Source: an uncultured Collinsella sp. (GTDB lineage Bacteria; Actinomycetota; Coriobacteriia; Coriobacteriales; Coriobacteriaceae). Taken from it: DNA of 64,000 bases. Below are positions 16,251 to 24,469 of this stretch, one piece after another (positions within the stretch are counted from its first letter, which is position 1; each line of letters starts with the position of its first letter). The translations under genes and the position numbers were made by a program. Location of the stretch: the NCBI GenBank assembly GCA_958370785.1, contig CATXKN010000001.1, positions 372,001 to 436,000 of the forward strand, written 5' to 3'. A model generated the notes under the pieces. That model did not search any database and was not told the origin of the DNA. It saw only the letters and a list, made by a program, of their open reading frames with translations.

Positions 16251-16628
16251 GCTACTCCCGATCTTCGTGCTCTACGACGCCGATGCCGGTTCCTCGGCCC
16301 TCAGCTAAACGCCTTGCCTATTATGGACGCATTAACGCAATTATGTAGACAGAATCTGAAGTGGTCCGTAAACGGTAGCGAAATGACGATGAACGGCTTT
16401 AATGAACAAAATATAAACCCGCTGGTAAATTACTTTTTAACTATAGATTTCTAACGATTCTATATTTGAAAGGTGGTATGTACCAGCTATCCACTATTTC
16501 ATACTAGTTACATTATGCTTCAATCGCATTTCTTCAAATGCTTATCTACTTTGTTGTTGCCGATTTGAGTGCGCGTGCGCCAACCCAAGCATCGTCACGG
16601 CTTCAGTTCCCCTATTCATAAACATAAA
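16251..16628 (-). promoter_or_regulatory. Long leader and promoter region of the beta-galactosidase-PTS locus
   Basis: About 380 bases lie between the beta-galactosidase start and the terminator of yhcH. The region is AT-rich compared with its surroundings. It holds a TGGTATGTACCA operator candidate at 16474-16485 and several T/A-rich boxes, but no unambiguous promoter pair. I see no open frame or RNA gene in it. Confidence 0.55.
16474..16485. promoter_or_regulatory. TGGT-N4-ACCA operator candidate
   Basis: TGGTATGTACCA is a dyad with half-sites TGGTA and TACCA around two bases. It fits the TGGT-N4-ACCA pattern known for DasR/NagR-type GntR/UTRA regulators of amino-sugar genes. A second match, TGGTTGTAACCA, precedes the GntR gene at 18554-19285. 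Confidence 0.6.
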
Positions 16629-16702
16629 ACCCCGCCAAACGTGATCCCCTAGGGAAAACACGCTTGGCGGGGTCGTAGCGTGATTTCCCTAGGGGAATCA
16701 CG
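16629..16702 (-). terminator. Twin hairpins after yhcH, copy 2
   Basis: Near-complementary arms ACCCCGCCAAACGTG and CACGCTTGGCGGGGT form the larger hairpin (16629-16673), and the minus strand then reads TTTTATG. A 24 bp near-perfect palindrome (16679-16702) stands between it and the yhcH stop. The same arrangement survives at 4475-4549. Confidence 0.78.
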
Positions 16703-16734
16703 CCATCAGACAAACGGTTCAGCCGAGCAGCGCG

Positions 16735-17208
16735 CTACTCCTCCCAGTAAGCATCTGCAAGCAGCTTAAAACAGATCTTCTTGACCGGCTGCGCGCCATC
16801 GCCCGGGAACTCGAGCGTGGGCATATGAGGCTCGCCGGCAACGAACAGCGCAAACTTGTCGTCGGCAAGATCGCCGGCAATCGAGGCGTCGGAATCGACC
16901 AGGTCGTAGTCGTCCTTCTCGTCAAACTCCTGGACCAGCGTCAGGCTGCCCGTGGCAACCTTAAAGGCCTCGCGACCCTCGACGTCGATCTGCAGGTCGT
17001 GATAGCGCTGATGCGTCTCGTAGTGGGCCTCGGCCTCGGGACGCGTCGTGGGAGCCATGACGTTCGCAAAGACCTTGTCGCCCAGAATCTGATGGCTGCC
17101 GACCTCGAGCTGCGCCGGGTCGTTCTCCTCGAGCCAGTCGATCAGCACGTCGAGACCCTTGAGCATTCCGCGGTACTCCTCGATATCGCCCAATGCACCG
17201 TAAATCAT
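16735..17208 (-). CDS. YhcH/YjgK/YiaL family protein
   Basis: This 157-residue protein belongs to the cupin-like YhcH/EbgC family (formerly DUF386), members of which act as sugar anomerases or as partners in sialic acid and beta-galactoside use. The typical start MIYGALGDIEEYRGM, the central THQRYHDLQIDVEG with conserved His residues, and PHMPTLEFPGD near the end are all present. It lies 32 bases after nagA copy 2 in the same direction. Given the amino-sugar genes, a role in equilibrating the anomers of an amino sugar or its phosphate is likely but unproven. Confidence 0.9.
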   Translation of the reverse strand: MIYGALGDIEEYRGMLKGLDVLIDWLEENDPAQLEVGSHQILGDKVFANVMAPTTRPEAEAHYETHQRYHDLQIDVEGREAFKVATGSLTLVQEFDEKDDYDLVDSDASIAGDLADDKFALFVAGEPHMPTLEFPGDGAQPVKKICFKLLADAYWEE

Positions 17209-17240
17209 CTAAATCCCCTCTCGGATCGTTTCTTTGGCGG

Positions 17241-18410
17241 CTACTCGGCAAACGCATTACCGACGCTGTTGCCACCCACATACGTCTCGACCAGGGTAAG
17301 GTCGGGATTGAACACGACAAAATCGGCATCGCGGCCAGGCATAATGCTGCCACATTTATCCTCGACGTGAGCAGAACGCGCGGGCACCTCGGTCGCCATG
17401 CGAATGGCGATATCGGCGCTCGCAAGACCCCAGTCGACGATGTTCTTGACGCCCTGCGCGAGCGTGAGCACCGAACCGGCGATAGCAGAGCCATCGGCGA
17501 GCCAGCAAAGGTTGTCCTTCATAATGACGTCCATGCCGCCGCTGGTGTACTTGCCCTCGGGCATGCCGCCGCAACCCAGGCAATCGGTGATCAGCACCGT
17601 GTGCTGCCAGCCCTTGGCCTGCAGCAGCGCCTTGATAGCAGCAGGGTTCACGTGTTTGCCGTCGCAAATGATCTCGGCATAGGTCTCGGGCGTGGACATG
17701 GCAGCGCCCACGACACCGGGCTCACGGTGATGCAGACCACGCTGGCCGTTGTAGGTATGCGTAAAGCAGCTGGCGCCAGCATTGATGGCGGCGGCGCACT
17801 CATCATAGGTGGCATCGGAGTGGCCAATACAGGTCACGACGCCCTTTGCGCTCAGAGCCGCAGCGTAAGCGGCAGCGCCATCGCGCTCGGCCGCCATGGC
17901 GCTCTTGACGATACGACCGCCGGCGGCCTCCTGCCACTCGTCAAAAACTTTCTCGGACGGGTCGATCAGATAAGCAGGGTTCTGGGCACCCACATGCTTC
18001 ATGGTAAAGAACGGACCCTCCAGGTAGATGCCCTGAATACGAGCACCGCAGAACTCAGGTCCGCGCTCTTCGTCCGCCTGTGCAATGGCAGCGCAGGCCT
18101 CCTTGATCTGTTCTACGCCGTCGGTAAAGGTCGTAGGCAGCCAGCTGGTGGTACCACGACGAGCGAGCTCGGTCGAGCTGATGTTGATACCCTCGGCATC
18201 GTTATCGGTCGTAGCATGGTTATAGAAACCATGAATGTGGGTGTCCACCATGCCCGGCGCAATCCATGTACCAGAATAATCTTTGACCTCGCAAGCGGGC
18301 TCATCGGCCTGCCAAGCGCCAAAGACGCCATCTTCGACCATGAGGTAGCCGCCCAGCTGCGGCCCCGCCGGCAAAAAGAACTTGTCGGCCTTGATAGCAT
18401 ACGTGCTCAT
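17241..18410 (-). CDS. nagA: N-acetylglucosamine-6-phosphate deacetylase, copy 2
   Basis: This is the same 389-residue enzyme as the gene at 7469-8638, with matching metal motif (DTHIHGF), YLEGPFF, the HTYNGQRGLHHREPG block and LITDCLG. The two differ at scattered, mostly conservative positions, so they look like a recent duplication or a pair kept alike by gene conversion. This copy is in a GntR-nagA-yhcH group. A third, dead copy of its 3' end is at about 4614-4745. A 143-base gap separates it from the upstream GntR gene and may hold a promoter. Confidence 0.95.
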   Translation of the reverse strand: MSTYAIKADKFFLPAGPQLGGYLMVEDGVFGAWQADEPACEVKDYSGTWIAPGMVDTHIHGFYNHATTDNDAEGINISSTELARRGTTSWLPTTFTDGVEQIKEACAAIAQADEERGPEFCGARIQGIYLEGPFFTMKHVGAQNPAYLIDPSEKVFDEWQEAAGGRIVKSAMAAERDGAAAYAAALSAKGVVTCIGHSDATYDECAAAINAGASCFTHTYNGQRGLHHREPGVVGAAMSTPETYAEIICDGKHVNPAAIKALLQAKGWQHTVLITDCLGCGGMPEGKYTSGGMDVIMKDNLCWLADGSAIAGSVLTLAQGVKNIVDWGLASADIAIRMATEVPARSAHVEDKCGSIMPGRDADFVVFNPDLTLVETYVGGNSVGNAFAE

Positions 18411-18553
18411 CTATGCTCCCGTACCCGCAGTGCGTTTTAGGGCGGATCAAAAACCACTGCATTGTTAATTCGAGCGATTGTTCGTTGCCTTCTTGCGCTT
18501 GGCACATTTTGCACCCGCCGCAAAACACGCCAAGCCGTTTATACCCAATAACT

Positions 18554-19285
18554 CTAGACTGCGCGGTTGTGGTAGACCTTGTACTTAAACTGGTCGGCGC
18601 GCGCAACCGAACGCGTATACTCGATAACCTCGTTGTTCATGTCATATGTGGTACGAATCAAATCCAGGACCGGTGCGCCTTCGGCAATCTCGAGCAAACG
18701 TGCGTCGGAATGGCGGGCAATACTCGCGTAGAATTCCTCCTCTGCCACGCGAACTTTCTCGTGAAAGTCCTGCTCGATCATGTCGTACAGCGATTTGTTC
18801 TCGATCATGGGGCGCTTAAGCGCAAAGAACTTGCGACTCGGCAGATATGTACACTCAATCATCAGCGGCACACCATCGGCAATACGCAGGCGCTTGATCT
18901 TGTACAGACGCTCGCCCAGGCGCGCGTTCATCTCTACGGCAATATTCTTGTCAGCCTCGACCTCGGTAAACTCGAGAATCGTCGTCTTGGGCACACGGCC
19001 GATCGCCTTCATCTGCTCGGTAAAGCTATAGGTCTGCGTGAGATTTGCCGTTTGCAGAGAGCGGTCGCACACCATGGTTCCACGGCCGCGCTGACGAACC
19101 ACCAAGCCCAAGCGTTCAAGCTCCTGCAGGGCAAGGCGAACCGTCGTACGCGAGAGCCCATAGCGTTCCGACAGGTCACGCTCAGACGGCAAATAGTCGC
19201 CGGGTCGAAGTTCGTGATCGATTTTATCGGTCAGCAAATCGACGAGCTGATCGTACAGAGGTTGTTTGCGCGCTCCCATTGCCAT
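18554..19285 (-). CDS. GntR/UTRA regulator, copy 2
   Basis: This HutC-type regulator has the winged helix PSERDLSERYGLSRTTVRLA and the UTRA block SYSFTEQMKAIGRVPKTTIL. I use the ATG at 19285, with AGG seven bases upstream; earlier in-frame codons lie upstream of the probable transcript start. A minus-10 box TATAGT (19339-19344) and the operator candidate TGGTTGTAACCA (19317-19328) sit just upstream, suggesting autoregulation. It is the paralogue of the GntR at 10034-10768, and the two probably co-control the nagA copies, beta-galactosidase and PTS. Confidence 0.92.
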   Translation of the reverse strand: MAMGARKQPLYDQLVDLLTDKIDHELRPGDYLPSERDLSERYGLSRTTVRLALQELERLGLVVRQRGRGTMVCDRSLQTANLTQTYSFTEQMKAIGRVPKTTILEFTEVEADKNIAVEMNARLGERLYKIKRLRIADGVPLMIECTYLPSRKFFALKRPMIENKSLYDMIEQDFHEKVRVAEEEFYASIARHSDARLLEIAEGAPVLDLIRTTYDMNNEVIEYTRSVARADQFKYKVYHNRAV

Positions 19286-19316
19286 AATGATACCTGCCGG
19301 ATAAATGACTCGAAAT

Positions 19317-19344
19317 TGGTTGTAACCAGACACCACGTACTATA
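19317..19344 (-). promoter_or_regulatory. Promoter and operator of GntR copy 2
   Basis: On the minus strand the minus-10 box TATAGT (19344-19339) is followed within about ten bases by the dyad TGGTTGTAACCA (19328-19317), where a bound repressor would block early elongation. No good minus-35 box is visible. Confidence 0.6.
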
Positions 19345-19456
19345 GCAGTTTTAATGGAATAACAGCAGGTCAACCCGCACATTTTGATATTGTTTGCCGG
19401 TTGATAGCCTGTGCGCCGTAATACCAATTACACCACTACATCAAGTATCGAGGTAG

Positions 19457-19493
19457 CAAAAAGGGCCGCCTCCGCGGAGCGGGACGACCCTTT
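19457..19493 (-). terminator. Probable terminator after nagE
   Basis: On the minus strand AAAGGGTCGTCCCGC and GGCGGCCCTTTTTT pair imperfectly around TCCGCGGA, ending in T residues, 25 bases after the nagE stop. Confidence 0.65.
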
Positions 19494-19517
19494 GTAAGAC
19501 AGATACGTCTTTAAGGC

Positions 19518-21008
19518 TTAGAGAAGCTTCTTGAGCTCCTCGGCAACAGCCTGGACCTGCGTGCCGATGATGACCTGGGTAGCACCCTTGTCCATCTTCA
19601 TGACACCCAGAGCGCCGGCCTTCTTGCAGGCAGCCTCGTCGACCAGAGCGGAATCGCCAAGCTCGAAGCGCAGGCGAGTAGCGCAGCAGTCAACGGTCTT
19701 GACGTTCTCCTTGCCACCGACGGCAGCAAGAACAGCGGCGGCCAGAGCGGCGAACTTGTCGTCGCCAGCAGCGGCGGAAGCGGAGGTCTCCTCGACATCC
19801 TCATCCTCGCGACCAGGGGTCATGAGGTTGAACTTGGTGATGGCGAAGCGGAACACGAGGTAGAAGACCAGGAAGGCAGCGATGCCCAGCGGGATGATCA
19901 TCCAGGTGTTGGCAGCAGCCGGGAGGCTAGAGGAGAACAGGAGGTCGGTAGCACCAGCGGAGAAGCAGAAGCCAGCACGGAAACCAACATAGTAGGTGAC
20001 GACGGTGAAGATGCCGTACAGGGCAGCGTACACGACGTAGAGTGGGAAGCACAGGAACATGAAGCCGAACTCGAAGGGCTCGGTGACGCCGCAGACGAAG
20101 GCGCAGATAGCAGCGGAGACAACCAGGCCGATAGCAGCCTTCTTGTTCTTAGCGGTCTGAACCATAGCCAGGGCAGCGCCCGGGATACCGAACATCATGC
20201 AGGGGAAGAAGCCGGACATGTACATACCGAGGCTCCACTTGACGTCAGCGGAGGTCTCGCCAGCCCAGAAGTGGGTCAGGTCGCCCAGGCCGATGGTGTC
20301 GAACCAGAACACGTTGTTGAGTGCGTGGTGCAGACCGGTCGGGATGAGCAGGCGGTTGAGGAAGGCGTAGATGCCAGCGCCGATGCCACCCATAGCAGCG
20401 ATACCCTCGCCCAGAGCGACGAGCGCACCGAAGATGAGGGGCCAAGCAAAGAGCAGGACGACGGAGACGACGATGCAGATGACGGCGGTCATGATGGCGA
20501 CGCAACGCTTGCCGGAGAAGAAGGCCAGCCAGTCAGGAAGACGGGTGTCCTTGAACTTGTTGTAGCAAGTGCCACCGATGACGGCGGACAGGATGCCGAT
20601 GAAGGAGTTACCAGCGATCTTGGAGAACGCGATACCCTCGGTCGTGGCAAGCCAAGCGGTCTGAGCATCGGCGTCCATACCACGAATGGTACCAACAACA
20701 GCGGGGTTCAGGAGCTGCTGGATCATCAGGAAGGCGACGAGGCCAGCGAGGCCGGCGGTGCCATCGTGATCGTCGGCAAGGCCGACAGCGGCGCCGACTG
20801 CGAACAGCCAGGCCATGTTATCGATAAGAGCGCCGCCTGCCTTGATGAGCAGGAAACCGGCGGTATAGGCAAAACCGGTAGTGTCACCGGCAGCACCCAT
20901 GACTGCGGGAGCGAGCAGGTAGCCCACGCCCATAAGAATACCTGCGACGGGAAGCGCCGCGACGGGAAGCATCAGCGCTTTGCCGAGCTTCTGGAGGTAC
21001 TTCATCAT
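19518..21008 (-). CDS. nagE: PTS N-acetylglucosamine/glucose-type EIICB
   Basis: This 497-residue permease fuses a membrane EIIC domain (to about residue 390; ALMLPVAALPVAGILMGVG near the start and GVTEPFEFGFMF in the middle) to a C-terminal EIIB domain with phosphorylated Cys in CCATRLRFE. It imports and phosphorylates GlcNAc or glucose; the neighbouring nagA genes favour GlcNAc. No EIIA domain is present, so an EIIA-Glc must come from elsewhere. The start at 21008 has GGAGGAG seven bases upstream, and a second ATG follows at once. An IS3-family remnant lies directly upstream, so its original promoter may have been displaced. Confidence 0.9.
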   Translation of the reverse strand: MMKYLQKLGKALMLPVAALPVAGILMGVGYLLAPAVMGAAGDTTGFAYTAGFLLIKAGGALIDNMAWLFAVGAAVGLADDHDGTAGLAGLVAFLMIQQLLNPAVVGTIRGMDADAQTAWLATTEGIAFSKIAGNSFIGILSAVIGGTCYNKFKDTRLPDWLAFFSGKRCVAIMTAVICIVVSVVLLFAWPLIFGALVALGEGIAAMGGIGAGIYAFLNRLLIPTGLHHALNNVFWFDTIGLGDLTHFWAGETSADVKWSLGMYMSGFFPCMMFGIPGAALAMVQTAKNKKAAIGLVVSAAICAFVCGVTEPFEFGFMFLCFPLYVVYAALYGIFTVVTYYVGFRAGFCFSAGATDLLFSSSLPAAANTWMIIPLGIAAFLVFYLVFRFAITKFNLMTPGREDEDVEETSASAAAGDDKFAALAAAVLAAVGGKENVKTVDCCATRLRFELGDSALVDEAACKKAGALGVMKMDKGATQVIIGTQVQAVAEELKKLL

Positions 21009-21067
21009 ATGGTATCTCCTCCAACCTTTCTTTCGTTGTTCACCAACGAGTTCCATGTCCGCGCCTT

Positions 21068-21390
21068 GTGCATACCGGCTTCTCCGCTTGCCGGCATTGG
21101 TGCAGGCGGTTGGAGGAGGCCGGCGTGGTGCAGAGCATGTCCCGGAAGGGCAACTGCATCGACAACGGCGCGACGGAGCAGGTGTTCGGCCACATCAAGG
21201 ACGAGTTCTTCCGCGGAAGGACGTGGCCGGACTTCGAGTCCTTCAAGGCGGACCTCGACGACTTCGTGGTCCATTGGAACACGAGGAGGCGCCAGGTTAA
21301 ACTGAAGGGACTGACCCCGGAGGAGTTCCGGAGACAGTCCCTTGCGGCGTAGTTCTTATTTAAGCCGTCCAAGTTTTGGGGTGCAGTTCA
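21068..21390 (+). mobile_element. IS3-family insertion sequence remnant
   Basis: The frame ending at 21352 encodes the last part of an IS3/IS150-type OrfB integrase: EEAGVVQSMSRKGNCIDN, the catalytic Glu region EQVFGHIKDEFF, and KLKGLTPEEFRRQSL at the C-terminus. The DDE motif is incomplete because the first two Asp residues are missing. At 21365-21390 CCGTCCAAGTTTTGGGGTGCAG and the following bases match a typical IS3-family right inverted repeat. No left end or OrfA is seen before nagE, so this is a truncated, immobile copy. Confidence 0.85.
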
Positions 21391-21451
21391 TGTCCGTTCT
21401 AGGGGGCTCCATCAGATATTTCGGCTTCGTACTCGAAGGCTCAGGCAATCT

Positions 21452-22537
21452 TTACGCAAACAGGCCGTAGATGCTGATATTGGCCTTGGCGTAGAGGCCG
21501 TTAGCATACTCGGTCCACTTGGAGCTGGCACTCGAAGCCTGCGAGGAATACTGCTGGTAGGCGGTGTAGTAGGCGGTCATGGCCTGCTTATAGGTAGCAC
21601 TATCGGCCGTAAAGGCATCGTCGGCAAAGGCTTTAGCGTAGGTGCTATCGGCGTCCTTCCAGGTGCCCTTCTCGCTATCCCACTCGTCACCGGCAAGGTT
21701 GATGATGTAATCGGCGTAGTCCTTGCTCGCAGTCTCCTCGTTGCCGTCAGCAGGCTCGGTCGGGGCGGTCGGCATGCTTGCAGAGCTATCGCCCACCTTC
21801 TTCTTGTAGAGCTTCTGCAGCGTCGCGGACTGGCGGACGATCTGCTTGGCCTGATCCTTGGACACGCCATACTGCTTGGCCATAGTCTTGTAGTCCGAAG
21901 TGCCGATGGAATCCTCGGCGTACTGCTTCATCTCCTTAGAAGAGACGGTGATGCCCTCGTCCTCGGCAGCGTCGAGCAGGATCTTGTTGCGCACGTAGGA
22001 CAGGATGACGTCGGCAGAAGGAGCGGTGTAGTTGCCATCGCTATCCTTGACGGTATCAAGGCTGTACTGGCTCTCGATGGCCTCGCGCGCAGTGATGTCG
22101 CTCTTCTTGCCGTTGTAGCTATAGCTTGCAACGGTCGAATCGAGCTGGTCCTCGGTGAGGGTCGCCGAGCCGACGCCCTTGCTGCCAAAGCCGCCATTGC
22201 CGATAAAGAAGCCGACCACCGCAGCGATCACGACTGCAACCACAAAGGCGGCAATCATCGTCTTCTTGTGCTTGGATGCATGGTCGTCCACGTCGGAGTC
22301 GTTGTCCTCATCCTGCTCCTCGGGCATCAGATTCTCGTCGGCGGCATCCGCGGCAATCTGAGCCTCCAGGCGGGCGTCCTCCTCCTCGGCCGTCGTACCG
22401 GCGGCAATGTGCTCGGCAGACGTACCGGCGACCAGGTCGATCTTCTCGTCCTCGTCACCGTCGGGGCCTTCGCCGCGCTCGATGATCTGGATGCCGTCGA
22501 TCTCGTCCTTCTCGTCCTTCTTTTGAATCAGACCCAT
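21452..22537 (-). CDS. Single-pass membrane protein with a SurA/PrsA N-terminal-like domain
   Basis: The protein has 361 residues. The first 90 are acidic and probably cytoplasmic. One membrane segment follows (about 93-112, TMIAAFVVAVVIAAVVGFFIG), and the outside part resembles the chaperone domain of SurA/PrsA-type foldases: ILSYVRNKILLDAAEDEGI, the KEMKQYAEDSI helix and AKQIVRQSATLQKLYKKKV. I see no parvulin isomerase domain; the C-terminal region is Ala/Ser/Tyr-rich. A role as an extracytoplasmic chaperone is an inference from the fold pattern. It follows icd on the minus strand after a hairpin at 22576-22604. Confidence 0.7.
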   Translation of the reverse strand: MGLIQKKDEKDEIDGIQIIERGEGPDGDEDEKIDLVAGTSAEHIAAGTTAEEEDARLEAQIAADAADENLMPEEQDEDNDSDVDDHASKHKKTMIAAFVVAVVIAAVVGFFIGNGGFGSKGVGSATLTEDQLDSTVASYSYNGKKSDITAREAIESQYSLDTVKDSDGNYTAPSADVILSYVRNKILLDAAEDEGITVSSKEMKQYAEDSIGTSDYKTMAKQYGVSKDQAKQIVRQSATLQKLYKKKVGDSSASMPTAPTEPADGNEETASKDYADYIINLAGDEWDSEKGTWKDADSTYAKAFADDAFTADSATYKQAMTAYYTAYQQYSSQASSASSKWTEYANGLYAKANISIYGLFA

Positions 22538-22575
22538 ATCAGTTACTCCTTGTTAGGAAACATAGTCTTCAATAG

Positions 22576-22604
22576 AATACGCCCGACAGAGCGCCGGGCG
22601 TATT
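22576..22604 (-). terminator. Hairpin between icd and the SurA-like gene
   Basis: AATACGCCCG and CGGGCGTATT pair around a short loop. On the minus strand only a weak T-rich tail follows, so termination may be partial. Confidence 0.6.
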
Positions 22605-22663
22605 GATTCTTAGGTTATACGCAAACACTTAAGTACTATTTAGGCGTTTGCAGTGTGCATGCC

Positions 22664-23749
22664 TTAGGCCAGGTGCGCGATAACGGCATCGGCAAAGGCC
22701 TGTGTGCCCACCGCGCCCTCGACGGAACCGGTCTGGGCACGACGCACATCACCGGTAACCTGCTCGCCCTCGTCGAGCGTGGCAGATACGGCGGCACGAA
22801 TGCGACTGGCAGCACCGTTCTCGCCTAGGTGATCGAGCATCATCGCAGCAGAGAGGATCTCGGCCGTGGGGTTGGCGATATCCTGACCGGCAATATCGGG
22901 CGCGGAGCCGTGCGTTGCCTCGAAGATGGCGCAGTCGGCACCGATGTTGGAGCCGGGGGCCATGCCCAGACCGCCCACCAGGCCGGCGCACAGGTCGCTC
23001 ACGATGTCGCCGTACAGGTTGGGCAGCACCAGAACATCGAAGTCGTTGGGGTTCTGGACCAGGCCCATGCAGGTGGCGTCGACAATCTTGTCGTTGAACT
23101 CGATATCGGGATAGTTGGCGGCCACCTCGCGCGCCACGCGCAGGAAAAGGCCGTCGGTCGCCTTCATGATGTTGGCCTTGTGCACGGCCGTCACCTTTTT
23201 GCGGCCGCAGCGGCGGGCATACTCAAAGGCATACTCCACAATGCGGCGGCTCTTGGCGATGGAAATCGGTTTGATTGAGATGGCGGAATCGGCGGCGAAA
23301 GTCTTCTGACCCGAGCGCTCGACAAGCTGCGAGAGCTCCTCGACCTCGGCAGCACCCTCATCGAACTCGATGCCGGCGTAGAGGTCCTCGGTGTTCTCGC
23401 GCACGATAACCAGGTCGACACCGCGGAAACGAGAGCCGTCGCCCGGCTGCGACAGGCAAGGGCGCACGCAGGCGTACAGGTCAAAATGCTTGCGCAGAGC
23501 CACGTTGACGCTGCGGAAACCCGTGCCGACCGGCGTGGTGATGGGACCCTTGATGGCAACCTTGGTCTCGGCGACCGCATCGAGCACGTGCTGGGGCAGC
23601 GGCGTGCCAAACTCGTCCATGACGCCGGCACCGGCCTCCTGGACGTTCCAGTTGATCTGGACACCGGTTGCCTCGACCACGCGGCGCATGGCCTGCGTAA
23701 TCTCGGGACCGATACCGTCACCGGGAATCAGGACTACATCGTGCGCCAT
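22664..23749 (-). CDS. icd: Isocitrate/isopropylmalate dehydrogenase family, probably NAD-dependent isocitrate dehydrogenase
   Basis: This 361-residue cytoplasmic enzyme oxidises isocitrate to 2-oxoglutarate. It has the opening VLIPGDGIGPEITQAMRRVV, the substrate loop SVNVALRKHFDLYACVRPC, VRENTEDLYAGIEF, the Lys of VHKANIMKATDG and the metal and cofactor site ATHGSAPDIAGQ. Length and the YACVRP block favour the short NAD-type isocitrate dehydrogenase over LeuB, and no leu genes are near. It lies six bases from the HEAT-repeat gene, so the two are probably co-transcribed. Confidence 0.88.
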   Translation of the reverse strand: MAHDVVLIPGDGIGPEITQAMRRVVEATGVQINWNVQEAGAGVMDEFGTPLPQHVLDAVAETKVAIKGPITTPVGTGFRSVNVALRKHFDLYACVRPCLSQPGDGSRFRGVDLVIVRENTEDLYAGIEFDEGAAEVEELSQLVERSGQKTFAADSAISIKPISIAKSRRIVEYAFEYARRCGRKKVTAVHKANIMKATDGLFLRVAREVAANYPDIEFNDKIVDATCMGLVQNPNDFDVLVLPNLYGDIVSDLCAGLVGGLGMAPGSNIGADCAIFEATHGSAPDIAGQDIANPTAEILSAAMMLDHLGENGAASRIRAAVSATLDEGEQVTGDVRRAQTGSVEGAVGTQAFADAVIAHLA

Positions 23750-23755
23750 AATCTG

Positions 23756-24454
23756 TTACTCCTCGTCTTCGGCGGCCTCGGATTTTTTAACGCTAGCACG
23801 CTTCTTCTTTTTGGAGAGATCCAGGCCAAAACGTTTAACAAGCATTTCGCAAATCTCGCTCGAACGGGCCTTGAGATAGCTGCCCTTGCCGTTCTCGGCG
23901 TCGAACTTAAGGCGCAGCGCGAGCTTCTCGGCGACCTCGGCGTCGATCTCGCCCTGGCCAAACTCGTACAAGCAACCGAGCATATCGCGATACTCGAGGT
24001 CGCCGTGGTAGCACTGAATGGCCTCGTCCAGGATGGGCCAAGCCTCGCGCGAACGCTCGACGCTCGTGGCGCCCCACACGCACAGCAGGCGGAAGGCGGC
24101 ATAGCGCAGCGTGGAGGAAATCTCGTCGAACAGCGCGGTCTCGGCGCCCTCAAAGGCATCGCCCAGCTGCTCGGGGCAGGTGGTGGCGAGCGTCGTCAGG
24201 GCATCGAGGGCCTCCCAGCGGGTCTGCGCCTCGGGACGGTCGAGCGCCTCGATAAGCGCGGGCACGCAGGGCACGACGCGCTGGGGATCGCGCTCGGCAA
24301 GCAGATGCAACACGCGGGCGGCAAACTGGCGGATGCGGCGCGTGGGGCAGCCGAGCTCCTGAACCAGGCGGTCGACGGCGTTCTCATTCTCCTCTGCCAG
24401 CTGGAGCTGTGCCAGCTCCTCGTCGGTGAGCTGTTCGTCTTTATTTTCTGCCAT
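23756..24454 (-). CDS. HEAT-repeat-like protein
   Basis: This 232-residue soluble protein has consecutive helical repeats such as RIRQFAARVLHLLAERDP, VVPCVPALIEALDRPEA and TRWEALDALTTLATTCPE, the pattern of HEAT or armadillo-like repeats. A basic and then acidic tail (SKKKKRASVKKSEAAEDEE) ends it. It lies six bases upstream of icd in the operon. Such proteins are usually scaffolds; the partner is not evident. Confidence 0.72.
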   Translation of the reverse strand: MAENKDEQLTDEELAQLQLAEENENAVDRLVQELGCPTRRIRQFAARVLHLLAERDPQRVVPCVPALIEALDRPEAQTRWEALDALTTLATTCPEQLGDAFEGAETALFDEISSTLRYAAFRLLCVWGATSVERSREAWPILDEAIQCYHGDLEYRDMLGCLYEFGQGEIDAEVAEKLALRLKFDAENGKGSYLKARSSEICEMLVKRFGLDLSKKKKRASVKKSEAAEDEE

Positions 24455-24469
24455 AGTTACCTCTTCTTA

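Noticed and set aside
7469..18410. Two nagA copies as an assembly error
   Set aside because: The copies differ at scattered positions and have different neighbours, so they are separate genes.
21068..21352. A functional transposase
   Set aside because: The first part with two of the three catalytic acids is missing and no left end is visible.
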